The notes under the pieces are model-generated. The model did no database searches. It saw nothing but the letters and a program-made list of their open reading frames with translations, and had not been told where the DNA came from. A stretch of DNA of 5,958 bases from Ignavibacteriaceae bacterium (lineage in GTDB: Bacteria; Bacteroidota; Ignavibacteria; Ignavibacteriales; Ignavibacteriaceae): contig JANWIS010000091.1 of assembly GCA_025449775.1 (NCBI GenBank), positions 1 to 5,958 of the forward strand, given 5' to 3'. Shown one piece after another: positions 1 through 5,958 of the stretch (the first letter of the stretch is position 1; each line of letters starts with the position of its first letter). A program made the position numbers and the translations under genes.

Positions 1-78
1 TACGCTAGTCCCGGGTGGAAGAACCTGGCTTTTGGTGTGGGTGAGAACCGACTTGCTAATTACCATAACAGGGGTTAG
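1..78 (+). pseudogene. 5' in-window part of OmpP1/FadL-family gene, ending at in-frame TAG
   Basis: Frame 1 is open from the left edge and reads as protein in the same frame as the downstream barrel gene: the peptide contains GWKNLAFGVGENRLANYHNRG, then TAG at 76-78, then YQGRNPDTSM continuing into the downstream open frame. The W-x-x-x-AFGVG-x-NRL-x-N-[FY]-x-N pattern followed by a G-x-N-x-x-(T/S)S(M/I/L) stretch is what I know from Bacteroidota OmpP1/FadL (TodX-like) proteins, so both sides of the TAG belong to one gene. No indel is needed because the frame is the same on both sides; a single base substitution explains the stop (for example from TAT/TAC, CAG, TTG or TGG). The signal peptide and N-terminal plug or early strands would lie beyond the left edge. 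It may be a true nonsense mutation, a sequencing or assembly error, or a read-through codon; these cannot be told apart here. Confidence 0.75.
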
Positions 79-105
79 TACCAGGGAAGAAATCCTGATA
101 CTTCA

Positions 106-1119
106 ATGCTCGAGCAGTTTGCAGAAAACTCCACTGGTACAGATCCGGATTTTCTCGATCCTTACTACGAAGGGCTAGCTTACAATTCCTGGATGATAAA
201 TCCTGATATTAATAATTTGTATACTAGTGTTATTCCTGCAGGAAAAGAAATTCAGAGAATGGGGGCTGAAACCCGCGGTTCTATGGGTGAAACCGTATTC
301 ACTTTTGGCGCTAACTACTCAAATAAATTATATTTAGGAACTACATTCGGTTTTAAAAACATTCGCTATGTAGAAACTTCTGTTTATGAAGAAATTGATC
401 CTGACACATCCATACCCTACTTTTCAAGTGTTAATTTTATCCAGGACATTACGACAACAGGATTTGGGTTCGACATGAAATTCGGAATCATTTACAGACC
501 TGACGATCTTGTACGATTGGGTGTTGCCATTGAAACTCCAACCTGGTATGGTATGCATGATACTTATAAAAACAGTATGATAGGTTACCTGGATACAGGA
601 GATGTACATGGATATTACTCTGAATCACCCGATGGTTTTTTTGATTACGATTTAACTACTCCCTTTAAAGCCAGAGGAAGTGTTGCTTTTATTTTTGGGA
701 AATACGGATTAGTAAGTGGTGATTATGAATATTCAGATTATAGTGATGCCGACTTTTATGCAGGAGGTTACGTATTTTCTGATGTGAATAATCTAATAAA
801 CAGAAAGTACAACGATGTACATACAGTAAAAATAGGAACTGAGTGGCTGATGGAAAATATCAGCTTTCGCGGAGGGGCTTCAATCTCCACTTCACCTATG
901 AATAATGAATATGTATCAGGAGGTTCTGATTTTTCGAAAAAAAGTTTTTCAGGTGGAATTGGATTCAGAGAAAAGAATTTATTCCTGGATCTCGGATATG
1001 TTTATACAGAAAGTGATGAATATTTTCAGCCATATTCGTTAAATAATGAAAGTGTACCGGGTGTTAAAACAAATGTAATAACCAGTAATTTTCTGCTTAC
1101 GCTGGGTGTAAAATTCTGA
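106..1119 (+). CDS. OmpP1/FadL-family outer-membrane transport protein, C-terminal part after an in-frame stop
   Basis: This 337-residue frame encodes the C-terminal part of an outer-membrane beta-barrel of the OmpP1/FadL/TodX family, whose members take up hydrophobic compounds such as long-chain fatty acids; the substrate here is unknown. It shows alternating amphipathic strands rich in Gly/Tyr/Phe, acidic loops, a strand-turn segment GVAIETPTWYGMHDTY (139-154), the TPFKARGSVAFIFGKYGLVS block (185-204) followed by DYEYSDYSDA, and a C-terminal FLLTLGVKF ending in Phe, the usual barrel insertion signal. ATG at 106 is only the first start codon after the TAG at 76-78. No signal peptide follows it and no ribosome-binding site precedes it, and the homologous frame extends upstream to the window edge, so this is unlikely to be the native start. 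Full-length relatives are around 450-550 residues. It ends in TGA, 19 bp from the convergent TPR gene. Family assignment is fairly secure; whether the gene is functional is doubtful unless the TAG is an error or is suppressed. Confidence 0.8.
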   Translation: MLEQFAENSTGTDPDFLDPYYEGLAYNSWMINPDINNLYTSVIPAGKEIQRMGAETRGSMGETVFTFGANYSNKLYLGTTFGFKNIRYVETSVYEEIDPDTSIPYFSSVNFIQDITTTGFGFDMKFGIIYRPDDLVRLGVAIETPTWYGMHDTYKNSMIGYLDTGDVHGYYSESPDGFFDYDLTTPFKARGSVAFIFGKYGLVSGDYEYSDYSDADFYAGGYVFSDVNNLINRKYNDVHTVKIGTEWLMENISFRGGASISTSPMNNEYVSGGSDFSKKSFSGGIGFREKNLFLDLGYVYTESDEYFQPYSLNNESVPGVKTNVITSNFLLTLGVKF

Positions 1120-1138
1120 CCTGAAATTTGGAATTAAA

Positions 1139-2635
1139 TTACTTAGCAATTGACTTTAACCGGTCAAGACCTGCTCTTGCTTTTTGATCAATACTGTTTT
1201 TGTATGGGTCGTATTCCATTGTAAGGCATTTTTCAAAATACAATTTAGCTAGTTCATATTGATTTGATTCTTCATAAATCAAACCAAGCATTAAAGAACT
1301 GTTAGCAGCAAAATAATACTTTGAAGACATTCCATTCTTCAGAGTCATTTCAAAATACTTAATTGCTTTTTCCGGTTGCCCGGTCAATTGCATAATTCGT
1401 CCAAGCCGGTAAGTTACTTCCAGCTGATCGTGAAAATGTGAAAAATTATCTATTGTCCTTCCAGTGATTTCTGATAAAGCCTTATTATAATAACCTCCAT
1501 CGAAAAACAATTTCGATCTTAATAAATAAATATTTGTTACCTCCCCGCTCTCAGCTTCATTCAATGCTAAACGATCGTCTTCTGTTAAAAGATTTCCTTT
1601 GGTTCGGCAATAACTAAGATTCTTATAGTAGTTTATCGTATCACCATTAAGCAGTGCAATCCATGCAAGTTTCTGATGTGCCGATTTGATATTATTTAAC
1701 CCTTTATAATGTAACAAAAAATATTCAAAATCATACTTAGAAGTTGAATCCATTTTCCTCAAACGTGTCATGCCTCTTTTATAATATAGGAAAAAGAAAG
1801 TGTATTGAGAATGGTTTTCAATTGAAGCATTTAGAACTTCAAATGCTCTTTCGTTGTTTCCCTGTTTCATCAGTATATTTGAGTAAACAAAAGCAATCAG
1901 GGGACTTGACTCATACATCAATTCCATCTGATTTAAAAGTTGTAATGAATCTTCATTACGTGAAAAATTAGAATAAATGAATCCCAGGTTGAAAAGGATT
2001 TCAGGACGATAAGAATTAAAAACCGAACCATTTAGAATCTCATATAATTTCTGAAGCTCTTCAGTACCTTGTACAACAGACCCTTCCATGCCTGCAAGTT
2101 TTACCATCCATCTATAACGATCAGGTACAGAACCAAGAACTGCGTGTAAGAATGCAGTTACTTTTTTATTTAGCATGAAGGTTGGAAAAAGGTCTTCATT
2201 TTTTTTTATCAGGGTAAATGATTTTTTTATGCTCCCTGATGAATTTATATATTCTTTAAATTTTATTCCAACCATTGCCTGCTGAATAAGAATTTCTGAT
2301 TGAACATAAAGATGAAATGGGGAATTCCGATTATCCTTATTTCGCTCTAATTCATGAAATCTTTGAGAAGAGTTTTTTTTAAAATTTTCATATTCCTGTT
2401 GCTCCTCCGAAATAAATGCTTTTAAAAAATCGATATAATTATGATACAATAATCGAAGATCGTTTCCCGGTTTTTCTATTTTTTCCTGTTGCAATAGACT
2501 TTCCGCCTTATCGAATTCTAAAGCAAGAATAAAAGAGTAGGATTGACTTAATTTTTTATCAAACTCATAATAAGCTGATGCCTGCAATGAAAAACAAGCT
2601 ATGAGTAAAGTAAAAAAAGATGTTTTTTTAATCAT
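1139..2635 (-). CDS. Secreted tetratricopeptide-repeat (TPR) protein
   Basis: This is a 498-residue helical repeat protein with a clear N-terminal Sec signal: KK, then the hydrophobic run SFFTLLIACFSL, then QASA with likely cleavage after residue 21, just before YYEF. No lipobox cysteine sits at the cleavage site (Cys14 is inside the hydrophobic core), so a soluble periplasmic protein is the best guess. TPR-like helix pairs are clearest at about 208-272 (LFNLGFIYSNFSRNEDSLQL, then SNILMKQGNNERAFEVL) and 365-475 (KLFFDGGYYNKALSEI; LGRIMQLTGQPEKAIKYFE; LMLGLIYEESNQYELAKLYF). A central segment with LGSVPDRYRW-(x)4-AGMEGS (167-186) recalls the S-L-P-x(n)-G-x-x-G-(D/S) signature of the eukaryotic Iml2/TTC39 TPR family; this likeness is by eye. 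The start is fixed by the signal peptide; the next in-frame Met is residue 119. A terminator hairpin lies directly before the ATG, leaving no normal leader. TPR arrays mediate protein-protein contacts; the partner is unknown and no catalytic motif is seen. Confidence 0.85.
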   Translation of the reverse strand: MIKKTSFFTLLIACFSLQASAYYEFDKKLSQSYSFILALEFDKAESLLQQEKIEKPGNDLRLLYHNYIDFLKAFISEEQQEYENFKKNSSQRFHELERNKDNRNSPFHLYVQSEILIQQAMVGIKFKEYINSSGSIKKSFTLIKKNEDLFPTFMLNKKVTAFLHAVLGSVPDRYRWMVKLAGMEGSVVQGTEELQKLYEILNGSVFNSYRPEILFNLGFIYSNFSRNEDSLQLLNQMELMYESSPLIAFVYSNILMKQGNNERAFEVLNASIENHSQYTFFFLYYKRGMTRLRKMDSTSKYDFEYFLLHYKGLNNIKSAHQKLAWIALLNGDTINYYKNLSYCRTKGNLLTEDDRLALNEAESGEVTNIYLLRSKLFFDGGYYNKALSEITGRTIDNFSHFHDQLEVTYRLGRIMQLTGQPEKAIKYFEMTLKNGMSSKYYFAANSSLMLGLIYEESNQYELAKLYFEKCLTMEYDPYKNSIDQKARAGLDRLKSIAK

Positions 2636-2662
2636 AAAAAAAGGGCCCTGTCAAAGGACCCT
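2636..2662 (-). terminator. Intrinsic terminator after the zinc-ribbon gene, abutting the TPR start codon
   Basis: Read on the minus strand, AGGGTCC (2662-2656), the 7-nt loop TTTGACA and GGGCCCT (2648-2642) form a 7-bp stem with one G-T wobble, followed without a gap by seven T residues (2642-2636, sharing the last stem base). On the plus strand the wobble becomes a C-A mismatch and no long T-run follows the stem, so the hairpin works as a terminator in the minus direction. It lies 23 bp downstream of the zinc-ribbon stop codon and would end the nif3/zinc-ribbon transcript. The U-tract runs directly into the ATG of the TPR gene at 2635. Confidence 0.75.
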
Positions 2663-2685
2663 CAAAATTTTGATTTAAAAAAATA

Positions 2686-3750
2686 TTATTCTGCGATCTC
2701 TTCGTCAGCAATTTTTGGATCTACGAGGATACGACCACAATGTTCGCAAACAATGACCTTTTTATGCTGACGGATATCAAGCTGTCGCTGAGGTGGAATT
2801 TTATTAAAACAACCGCCACAGGCATCTCGCTGAATAGCTACTACTCCCAGACCGTTGCGGGCATTTGTACGAACACGTGAATATGCTGATAACAAACGAT
2901 CATCAACAATCGTACGTGCTTTGGCAGATATTTTATGTAGTTGCTCTTCTTCTTTTCTTGTTTCTTCAACAATACTTTCTAATTCCGATTTCTTTAATTT
3001 CAAAACTGCCTGACGATCTTCCATTACTAATTGAGTTTCATCAAAGATCTGTTGTTTGGCAGTACCTTCAAATGCAAATTCTTTAGAACGTTTTTCAGAA
3101 AGTTGAATTTCAAGATTCTGAAATTCTATTTCTTTATTCAGGGAATCAAATTCGCGGTTGTTTTTAACTTTAGCTTGCTGGCTTTCGTATTTTTTTATTT
3201 GTTCTTTAGCATCTTTAACTGCTTGCTTTTTCTTAGCAACCTGGTCATTTAAATGTACAATTTCTTCTTTTATATTATCCAATCGTGTTGTCAATCCAGC
3301 AATTTCATCTTCCAGATCTGTAACTTCCATCGGTAATTCTCCGCGAATGGTTCTGATCTTATCAATATTAGAATCTATTTCCTGGAGAACGTATAATGCT
3401 TTCAATTTTTCTTCAACCGTAAATTCAGAATGATCGAGCGCCATAATTTCTTCAAGCTTTTTCTCCAGCCTGTTGACGTCAATTATTTTTTCAATTTTTC
3501 GAGGTTTAAATGTTACTTGCTCTTTTGGTTTAAGTTTTGTTTTTGCTAATTTAGATAGACCCACTTTAGATGTATTTTGTTCGTTTACTGTTGTTACTTT
3601 TGATTCCGAATGATTGTGTTTTGCAACCTTTGTTGCAGAACCATTGGCAGATTTGTCTGACGACTTCGTAACAATTTTTGTTTTTGCTTTCGATGCCGGT
3701 TTTGCCAACGTTTTAGTTTCTTTTTTCGTTTTGGAAGCAGTGCTTGCCAT
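2686..3750 (-). CDS. Coiled-coil C4-type zinc-ribbon protein (COG1579/CT398-like) with lysine-rich N-terminal extension
   Basis: This 354-residue protein has three parts. Residues 1-80 are low-complexity and basic (19 Lys against 5 acidic residues, rich in Ala/Ser/Thr), resembling a histone-H1-like tail. Residues about 90-285 are a charged, heptad-like helical hairpin carrying the conserved family block VKNNREFDSLNKEIEFQ (196-212). Residues 308-345 are a zinc ribbon with CGGC (Cys311/Cys314) and CEHC (Cys335/Cys338). The latter two parts match the widespread bacterial COG1579 / zinc-ribbon-domain (zf-RING_7) family, proposed to bind nucleic acid or scaffold other factors; its biochemical role is not settled. 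Typical members are about 240-260 residues and start near MALDHSEFTVEEKLKALY-like sequence, here Met103 (ATG at 3444-3442). I keep the long start because the frame is open with a sensible composition and ATG at 3750, but the short form cannot be excluded; neither start has a clear Shine-Dalgarno. It lies 44 bp downstream of nif3 on the same strand, probably co-transcribed. Confidence 0.9.
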   Translation of the reverse strand: MASTASKTKKETKTLAKPASKAKTKIVTKSSDKSANGSATKVAKHNHSESKVTTVNEQNTSKVGLSKLAKTKLKPKEQVTFKPRKIEKIIDVNRLEKKLEEIMALDHSEFTVEEKLKALYVLQEIDSNIDKIRTIRGELPMEVTDLEDEIAGLTTRLDNIKEEIVHLNDQVAKKKQAVKDAKEQIKKYESQQAKVKNNREFDSLNKEIEFQNLEIQLSEKRSKEFAFEGTAKQQIFDETQLVMEDRQAVLKLKKSELESIVEETRKEEEQLHKISAKARTIVDDRLLSAYSRVRTNARNGLGVVAIQRDACGGCFNKIPPQRQLDIRQHKKVIVCEHCGRILVDPKIADEEIAE

Positions 3751-3794
3751 AAGTAAAAAATTTGCTTTAAGTAATTGGTAACCTGATGTTCAGA
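3751..3794 (-). other. Short nif3/zinc-ribbon intergenic spacer
   Basis: These 44 A/T-rich bases separate the nif3 stop codon from the zinc-ribbon ATG. I see no hairpin with a T-run and no convincing promoter, which supports co-transcription of the two genes. The bases just before the ATG at 3750 are A/T-rich with no Shine-Dalgarno, as is common in Bacteroidota. Confidence 0.5.
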
Positions 3795-4892
3795 TTACAT
3801 ATAGTGAACTGGATTTGTATGTGTTTCTGTTAAATGGACGGCAAAGGTAGAAAATTTTTCCAGAATTAACGTTTTAATCAACTCTATTGTATACTGTTCG
3901 CTCTCAAAATGACCGATATCCGCAATTACTATCCTATTATCAGCATCAAAAAACTGATGGTACTTAAAATCAGCAGAAATAAAGACTTCTGCTCCTGCCT
4001 TAATAGCTTCAGTTAAAAGAAAACTACCTGATCCTCCGCATATTGCAACTTTATTAACCTTTTTGCCAATAAGGGATGTATACCTCAAGCTGCCTACCTT
4101 CATCTTTTCCTTGACGAACTTTAGAAAAGTCATTTCATCTTGATTTTCAGTGAGTTCTCCAATCATTCCAGAACCTACTAAATTGTACCTGTTATCAAGA
4201 TCATAAATATCATAAGCTACTTCTTCATAAGGATGAGCTTCAAACAATGCTTTTAAAATGTCGGTTTGCTTTTGGTTTTCAAAAATTGTCTCTATCCTGA
4301 TTTCATTTTCATTGTGTCTTTCACCTCTTTTTCCTTTTACAGGATTAGTCATTTCATTACCGAGAAATGTGCCCTCACCTAATACATTAAAACTACACTC
4401 GCTATAATTTCCAATGTTGCCGGCACCTGCTTTAAATAATGATGATCGGAGATTCTCCGATTGTTCAACAGGACAAAATGTTACAAGCTTTCGTAATATT
4501 CCTGGTTTAGGTAATAAGATTTTAAGGTTTTTTAGTCCTAGTTTATCACCAATCATCCTGTTTACTCCCTCGTAAACATTATCAAGATTTGTATGGATTG
4601 CATAAATGGCTATGTCATTCTTTATAGCTGCTATTATGGTTCGCTCAACATAATTTTTTCCGTTTATTTTTTTCAATCCGGAAAATATTATCGGGTGATG
4701 GGCTATAATAAGATTACATCCTTTTTTAATTGCCTCTTGAACCACATCTTCAGTACTATCAAGACAGATCAATATTCCTTTAACATTTGTTTGGGGATCT
4801 CCTGTAATTAGCCCGGAGTTATCATACGATTCCTGGTATGCCAATGGGGCAATACTTTCAAGGTAATCTGTAATATTTTTTATTTGAATCAT
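3795..4892 (-). CDS. Nif3-like dinuclear metal-centre protein (YbgI/YqfO family, DUF34)
   Basis: This 365-residue protein belongs to the NIF3/DUF34 family, often labelled GTP cyclohydrolase 1 type 2 homolog; that label is weakly supported and the physiological substrate is not established. The N-terminal lobe starts MIQIKNITDYLESIAPLAYQ and has the ESYDNSGLITGDP block (21-33). The metal ligands known from E. coli YbgI are present: His65-His66 in AHHPIIF, Asp104 in HTNLD, and His328 and Glu332 in HFESE. Residues about 130-235 form the PII/CutA1-like insert of the long Nif3 form, ending in the typical AHPYEEVAYDIY (219-230). The GGSGS loop (286-290) precedes the C-terminal lobe. Length fits the long (about 365-aa) form of Bacteroidota and Firmicutes rather than the 247-aa E. 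coli form. The start agrees with family N-termini. It is divergent from lpxK and is first in a likely two-gene unit with the zinc-ribbon gene. It should be cytosolic and oligomeric (hexameric in relatives). Confidence 0.95.
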   Translation of the reverse strand: MIQIKNITDYLESIAPLAYQESYDNSGLITGDPQTNVKGILICLDSTEDVVQEAIKKGCNLIIAHHPIIFSGLKKINGKNYVERTIIAAIKNDIAIYAIHTNLDNVYEGVNRMIGDKLGLKNLKILLPKPGILRKLVTFCPVEQSENLRSSLFKAGAGNIGNYSECSFNVLGEGTFLGNEMTNPVKGKRGERHNENEIRIETIFENQKQTDILKALFEAHPYEEVAYDIYDLDNRYNLVGSGMIGELTENQDEMTFLKFVKEKMKVGSLRYTSLIGKKVNKVAICGGSGSFLLTEAIKAGAEVFISADFKYHQFFDADNRIVIADIGHFESEQYTIELIKTLILEKFSTFAVHLTETHTNPVHYM

Positions 4893-5048
4893 TGTAAATT
4901 AAATCAACTGAAACTTTTAATTAAATTATGCATTCTACGTATGTAAGCAAAAATTACTTCACAACCGACTAAAATAGGTTTTTAGATATTCCCTCTATCA
5001 ATAATTGTAAAAAAAGTGTATTCCTTTGAATTTTTGTAATTTGCCCGA
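4893..5048. promoter_or_regulatory. Divergent intergenic region between nif3 and lpxK
   Basis: This 156-bp A/T-rich spacer must hold the promoters for the minus-strand nif3 unit and the plus-strand lpxK gene, unless lpxK is transcribed otherwise. It contains a perfect 10-bp palindrome TTTAATTAAA at 4916-4925 and TACGTA at 4937-4942; both are short and expected in such sequence. For lpxK the nearest -7-like box is TTCCTTTG (5021-5028, one mismatch to TAnnTTTG), but no TTG lies at the right distance upstream, so I do not call that promoter. No riboswitch-like or terminator structure was recognised. Confidence 0.6.
4969..5001 (-). promoter_or_regulatory. Possible Bacteroidota-type promoter for the nif3/zinc-ribbon unit
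   Basis: On the minus strand, TATTTTAG (4976-4969) matches the Bacteroidota -7 consensus TAnnTTTG with one mismatch, and a TTG (5001-4999) lies 22 bp upstream as a -33 element. Spacing is at the long end of what is usual. It would give a leader of about 70 nt before the nif3 ATG at 4892. In A/T-rich DNA such matches arise often by chance, so this is weak. Confidence 0.25.
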
Positions 5049-5958
5049 ATGAAGGCTTTTCGCAAACTTCTTTTGCCTTTTTCGTTTATTTATGGTTTCA
5101 TCATTTATTTCCGAAACCTGCTTTACGATACTGGTAAATTAAAATCAGAGAAATTCCCTATACCGGTAATTGGAATCGGAAATTTAACAGTTGGCGGAAC
5201 CGGAAAAACTCCACACGTTGAATACCTGATAAAATTACTTCATGAACAATATAAGGTTGCCACTTTAAGTCGCGGTTATGGTCGTAAATCAAAAGGATTT
5301 ATCATTGCCGAACCACCTTCAAATACTCAATTGATCGGTGATGAGCCCATGCAATATCTTACTAAATTTAAAGCTACAACGGTTTGTGTTTCCGAAAACA
5401 GGGCATTCGCAATTTCAAAATTAATAGAACTGGATATTCCTCCTGATGTTATTTTAATGGATGATGCATATCAGCACAGGAAAGTAAAACCCGGAAAAAA
5501 TATTTTACTCATTGAATATGACAATGTTTTTTTGAATGACAACCTGTTACCTGCAGGTAATTTAAGAGAACCTCGATCTTCAATGAAAAGAGCTGACATC
5601 ATCATTATTACAAAATCGCCTTCTTTTCTCGTACCAATTGAACGAAAAAGAATCCTGGAAAAATTAAATGCACTTCCCGAACAGGCCGTTTTTTTCTCTT
5701 ATATAAAATACGGTGAATTCAATAAATTATTCGGGCAACAAAATTCATTACAAATGGGTGCCGGTTATTACATGGAAAAGCGCTTTACAATTCTACTTGT
5801 AACGGGAATTGCAAACCCTTCAGGACTCATAGAATATTTAAGACGACTTACTGATAAAATAGAAATGCTGATATTTCCTGATCATCATGATTTCAGTAAC
5901 AAGGATATTACTAAAATTCAACATACCTTTGAGAACATTGCAAATCAAAGTAAAATAA
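5049..5958 (+). CDS. lpxK: Tetraacyldisaccharide 4'-kinase LpxK (3' end beyond the window)
   Basis: LpxK phosphorylates the 4'-position of tetraacyldisaccharide 1-phosphate with ATP, giving lipid IVA, in the Raetz pathway of lipid A synthesis at the cytoplasmic face of the inner membrane. The 303 residues visible show an N-terminal hydrophobic membrane-associating helix (LLLPFSFIYGFIIYF, 7-21), the P-loop GNLTVGGTGKTP (44-55), LSRGYGRKSKGF (73-84), GDEP with Asp98 matching the proposed catalytic base Asp99 of Aquifex LpxK, DDAYQHR (138-144), the LLPAGNLREP block (166-175), and VTGIANP...FPDHHDF (251-282) holding the late conserved His. Start ATG at 5049 agrees with the family N-terminus; no Shine-Dalgarno is seen. 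The frame is still open at the last base: the TAA formed by the final three bases is out of frame. About 40-60 C-terminal residues are probably missing compared with Bacteroidota LpxK of about 350 aa. It is divergent from nif3. Confidence 0.96.
   Translation, partial: MKAFRKLLLPFSFIYGFIIYFRNLLYDTGKLKSEKFPIPVIGIGNLTVGGTGKTPHVEYLIKLLHEQYKVATLSRGYGRKSKGFIIAEPPSNTQLIGDEPMQYLTKFKATTVCVSENRAFAISKLIELDIPPDVILMDDAYQHRKVKPGKNILLIEYDNVFLNDNLLPAGNLREPRSSMKRADIIIITKSPSFLVPIERKRILEKLNALPEQAVFFSYIKYGEFNKLFGQQNSLQMGAGYYMEKRFTILLVTGIANPSGLIEYLRRLTDKIEMLIFPDHHDFSNKDITKIQHTFENIANQSKI

Noticed and set aside
424..609. Minus-strand 61-residue frame inside the OmpP1/FadL gene
   Set aside because: It is antisense to strong barrel coding sequence with no family resemblance and no promoter.
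1744..1971. Plus-strand 75-residue frame inside the TPR gene
   Set aside because: It is a shadow of the TPR coding frame with no recognisable domain or start signal.
2199..2207. Nine-T run (A9 on the coding strand) in the TPR gene, and a similar eight-base run near 2373-2380, as possible phase-variation tracts
   Set aside because: They encode ordinary Lys/Asn codons in an A/T-rich gene, the frame is intact, and there is no surface-antigen or promoter context to suggest switching.
2865..3433. Three open frames on the plus strand across the zinc-ribbon gene (2865-3086, 3031-3252, 3158-3433)
   Set aside because: They are antisense shadows of the coiled-coil coding sequence; their hydrophobic Phe/Leu-rich translation is what Lys/Glu-rich codons give in reverse, and no start context is seen.
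4593..4811. Plus-strand 72-residue frame inside nif3
   Set aside because: It is antisense to the conserved metal-binding region of nif3, so conservation on the other strand explains it.
4916..4942. Palindromes TTTAATTAAA and TACGTA as operators in the nif3-lpxK spacer
   Set aside because: They are short, composed mostly of A/T, and expected by chance in such sequence; there is no regulator gene nearby and no second copy at a fixed spacing.
5956..5958. TAA as the last three bases, looking like the stop codon of lpxK
   Set aside because: The lpxK frame from ATG 5049 puts codon boundaries at 5955-5957 (ATA) with one base left over, so this TAA is out of frame and the gene continues past the edge.
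1..5958. An undescribed defence, mobile or biosynthetic system
   Set aside because: All five genes are recognisable housekeeping or envelope families; no integrase, transposase, direct-repeat array, toxin-antitoxin pair or unusual enzyme cluster is visible.

Overview
The window looks like ordinary chromosomal DNA from a Bacteroidota bacterium, probably from the Bacteroidales/Marinilabiliales side. This rests on low GC, A/T-rich gene starts without Shine-Dalgarno sequences, an OmpP1/FadL-type outer-membrane protein, a long Nif3 protein with an inserted middle domain, and LpxK with a DDAYQHR motif. Taxonomy is inferred from protein style only; no rRNA or marker gene is present.

Layout, left to right. 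Bases 1-1119 (+) hold the C-terminal two thirds or so of an OmpP1/FadL-family outer-membrane barrel. The gene enters from beyond the left edge, and its frame is interrupted by an in-frame TAG at 76-78, so only 106-1119 (337 aa) remains as an open frame with a start codon. Convergent to it, 19 bp away, is 1139-2635 (-), a secreted tetratricopeptide-repeat protein of 498 aa. Upstream of that are two minus-strand genes, nif3-like (3795-4892) then a coiled-coil/C4 zinc-ribbon protein (2686-3750), probably one transcript. It ends in an intrinsic terminator at 2636-2662 whose U-tract touches the start codon of the TPR gene. A 156-bp divergent intergenic region (4893-5048) separates nif3 from lpxK (+), which runs off the right edge.

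Functional picture: lpxK (lipid A 4'-kinase) and the OmpP1/FadL barrel both concern the outer membrane. The Nif3-like and zinc-ribbon proteins are conserved housekeeping proteins of poorly known function. The TPR protein is exported, probably to the periplasm. No mobile element, CRISPR array, tRNA, rRNA or defence system was seen, and no stretch over 300 bp lacks a gene.

The points most worth a second look are the in-frame stop in the OmpP1/FadL gene, the terminator abutting the TPR start codon, and the lysine-rich histone-H1-like N-terminal extension of the zinc-ribbon protein. I do not see convincing evidence for an undescribed multi-gene system here.
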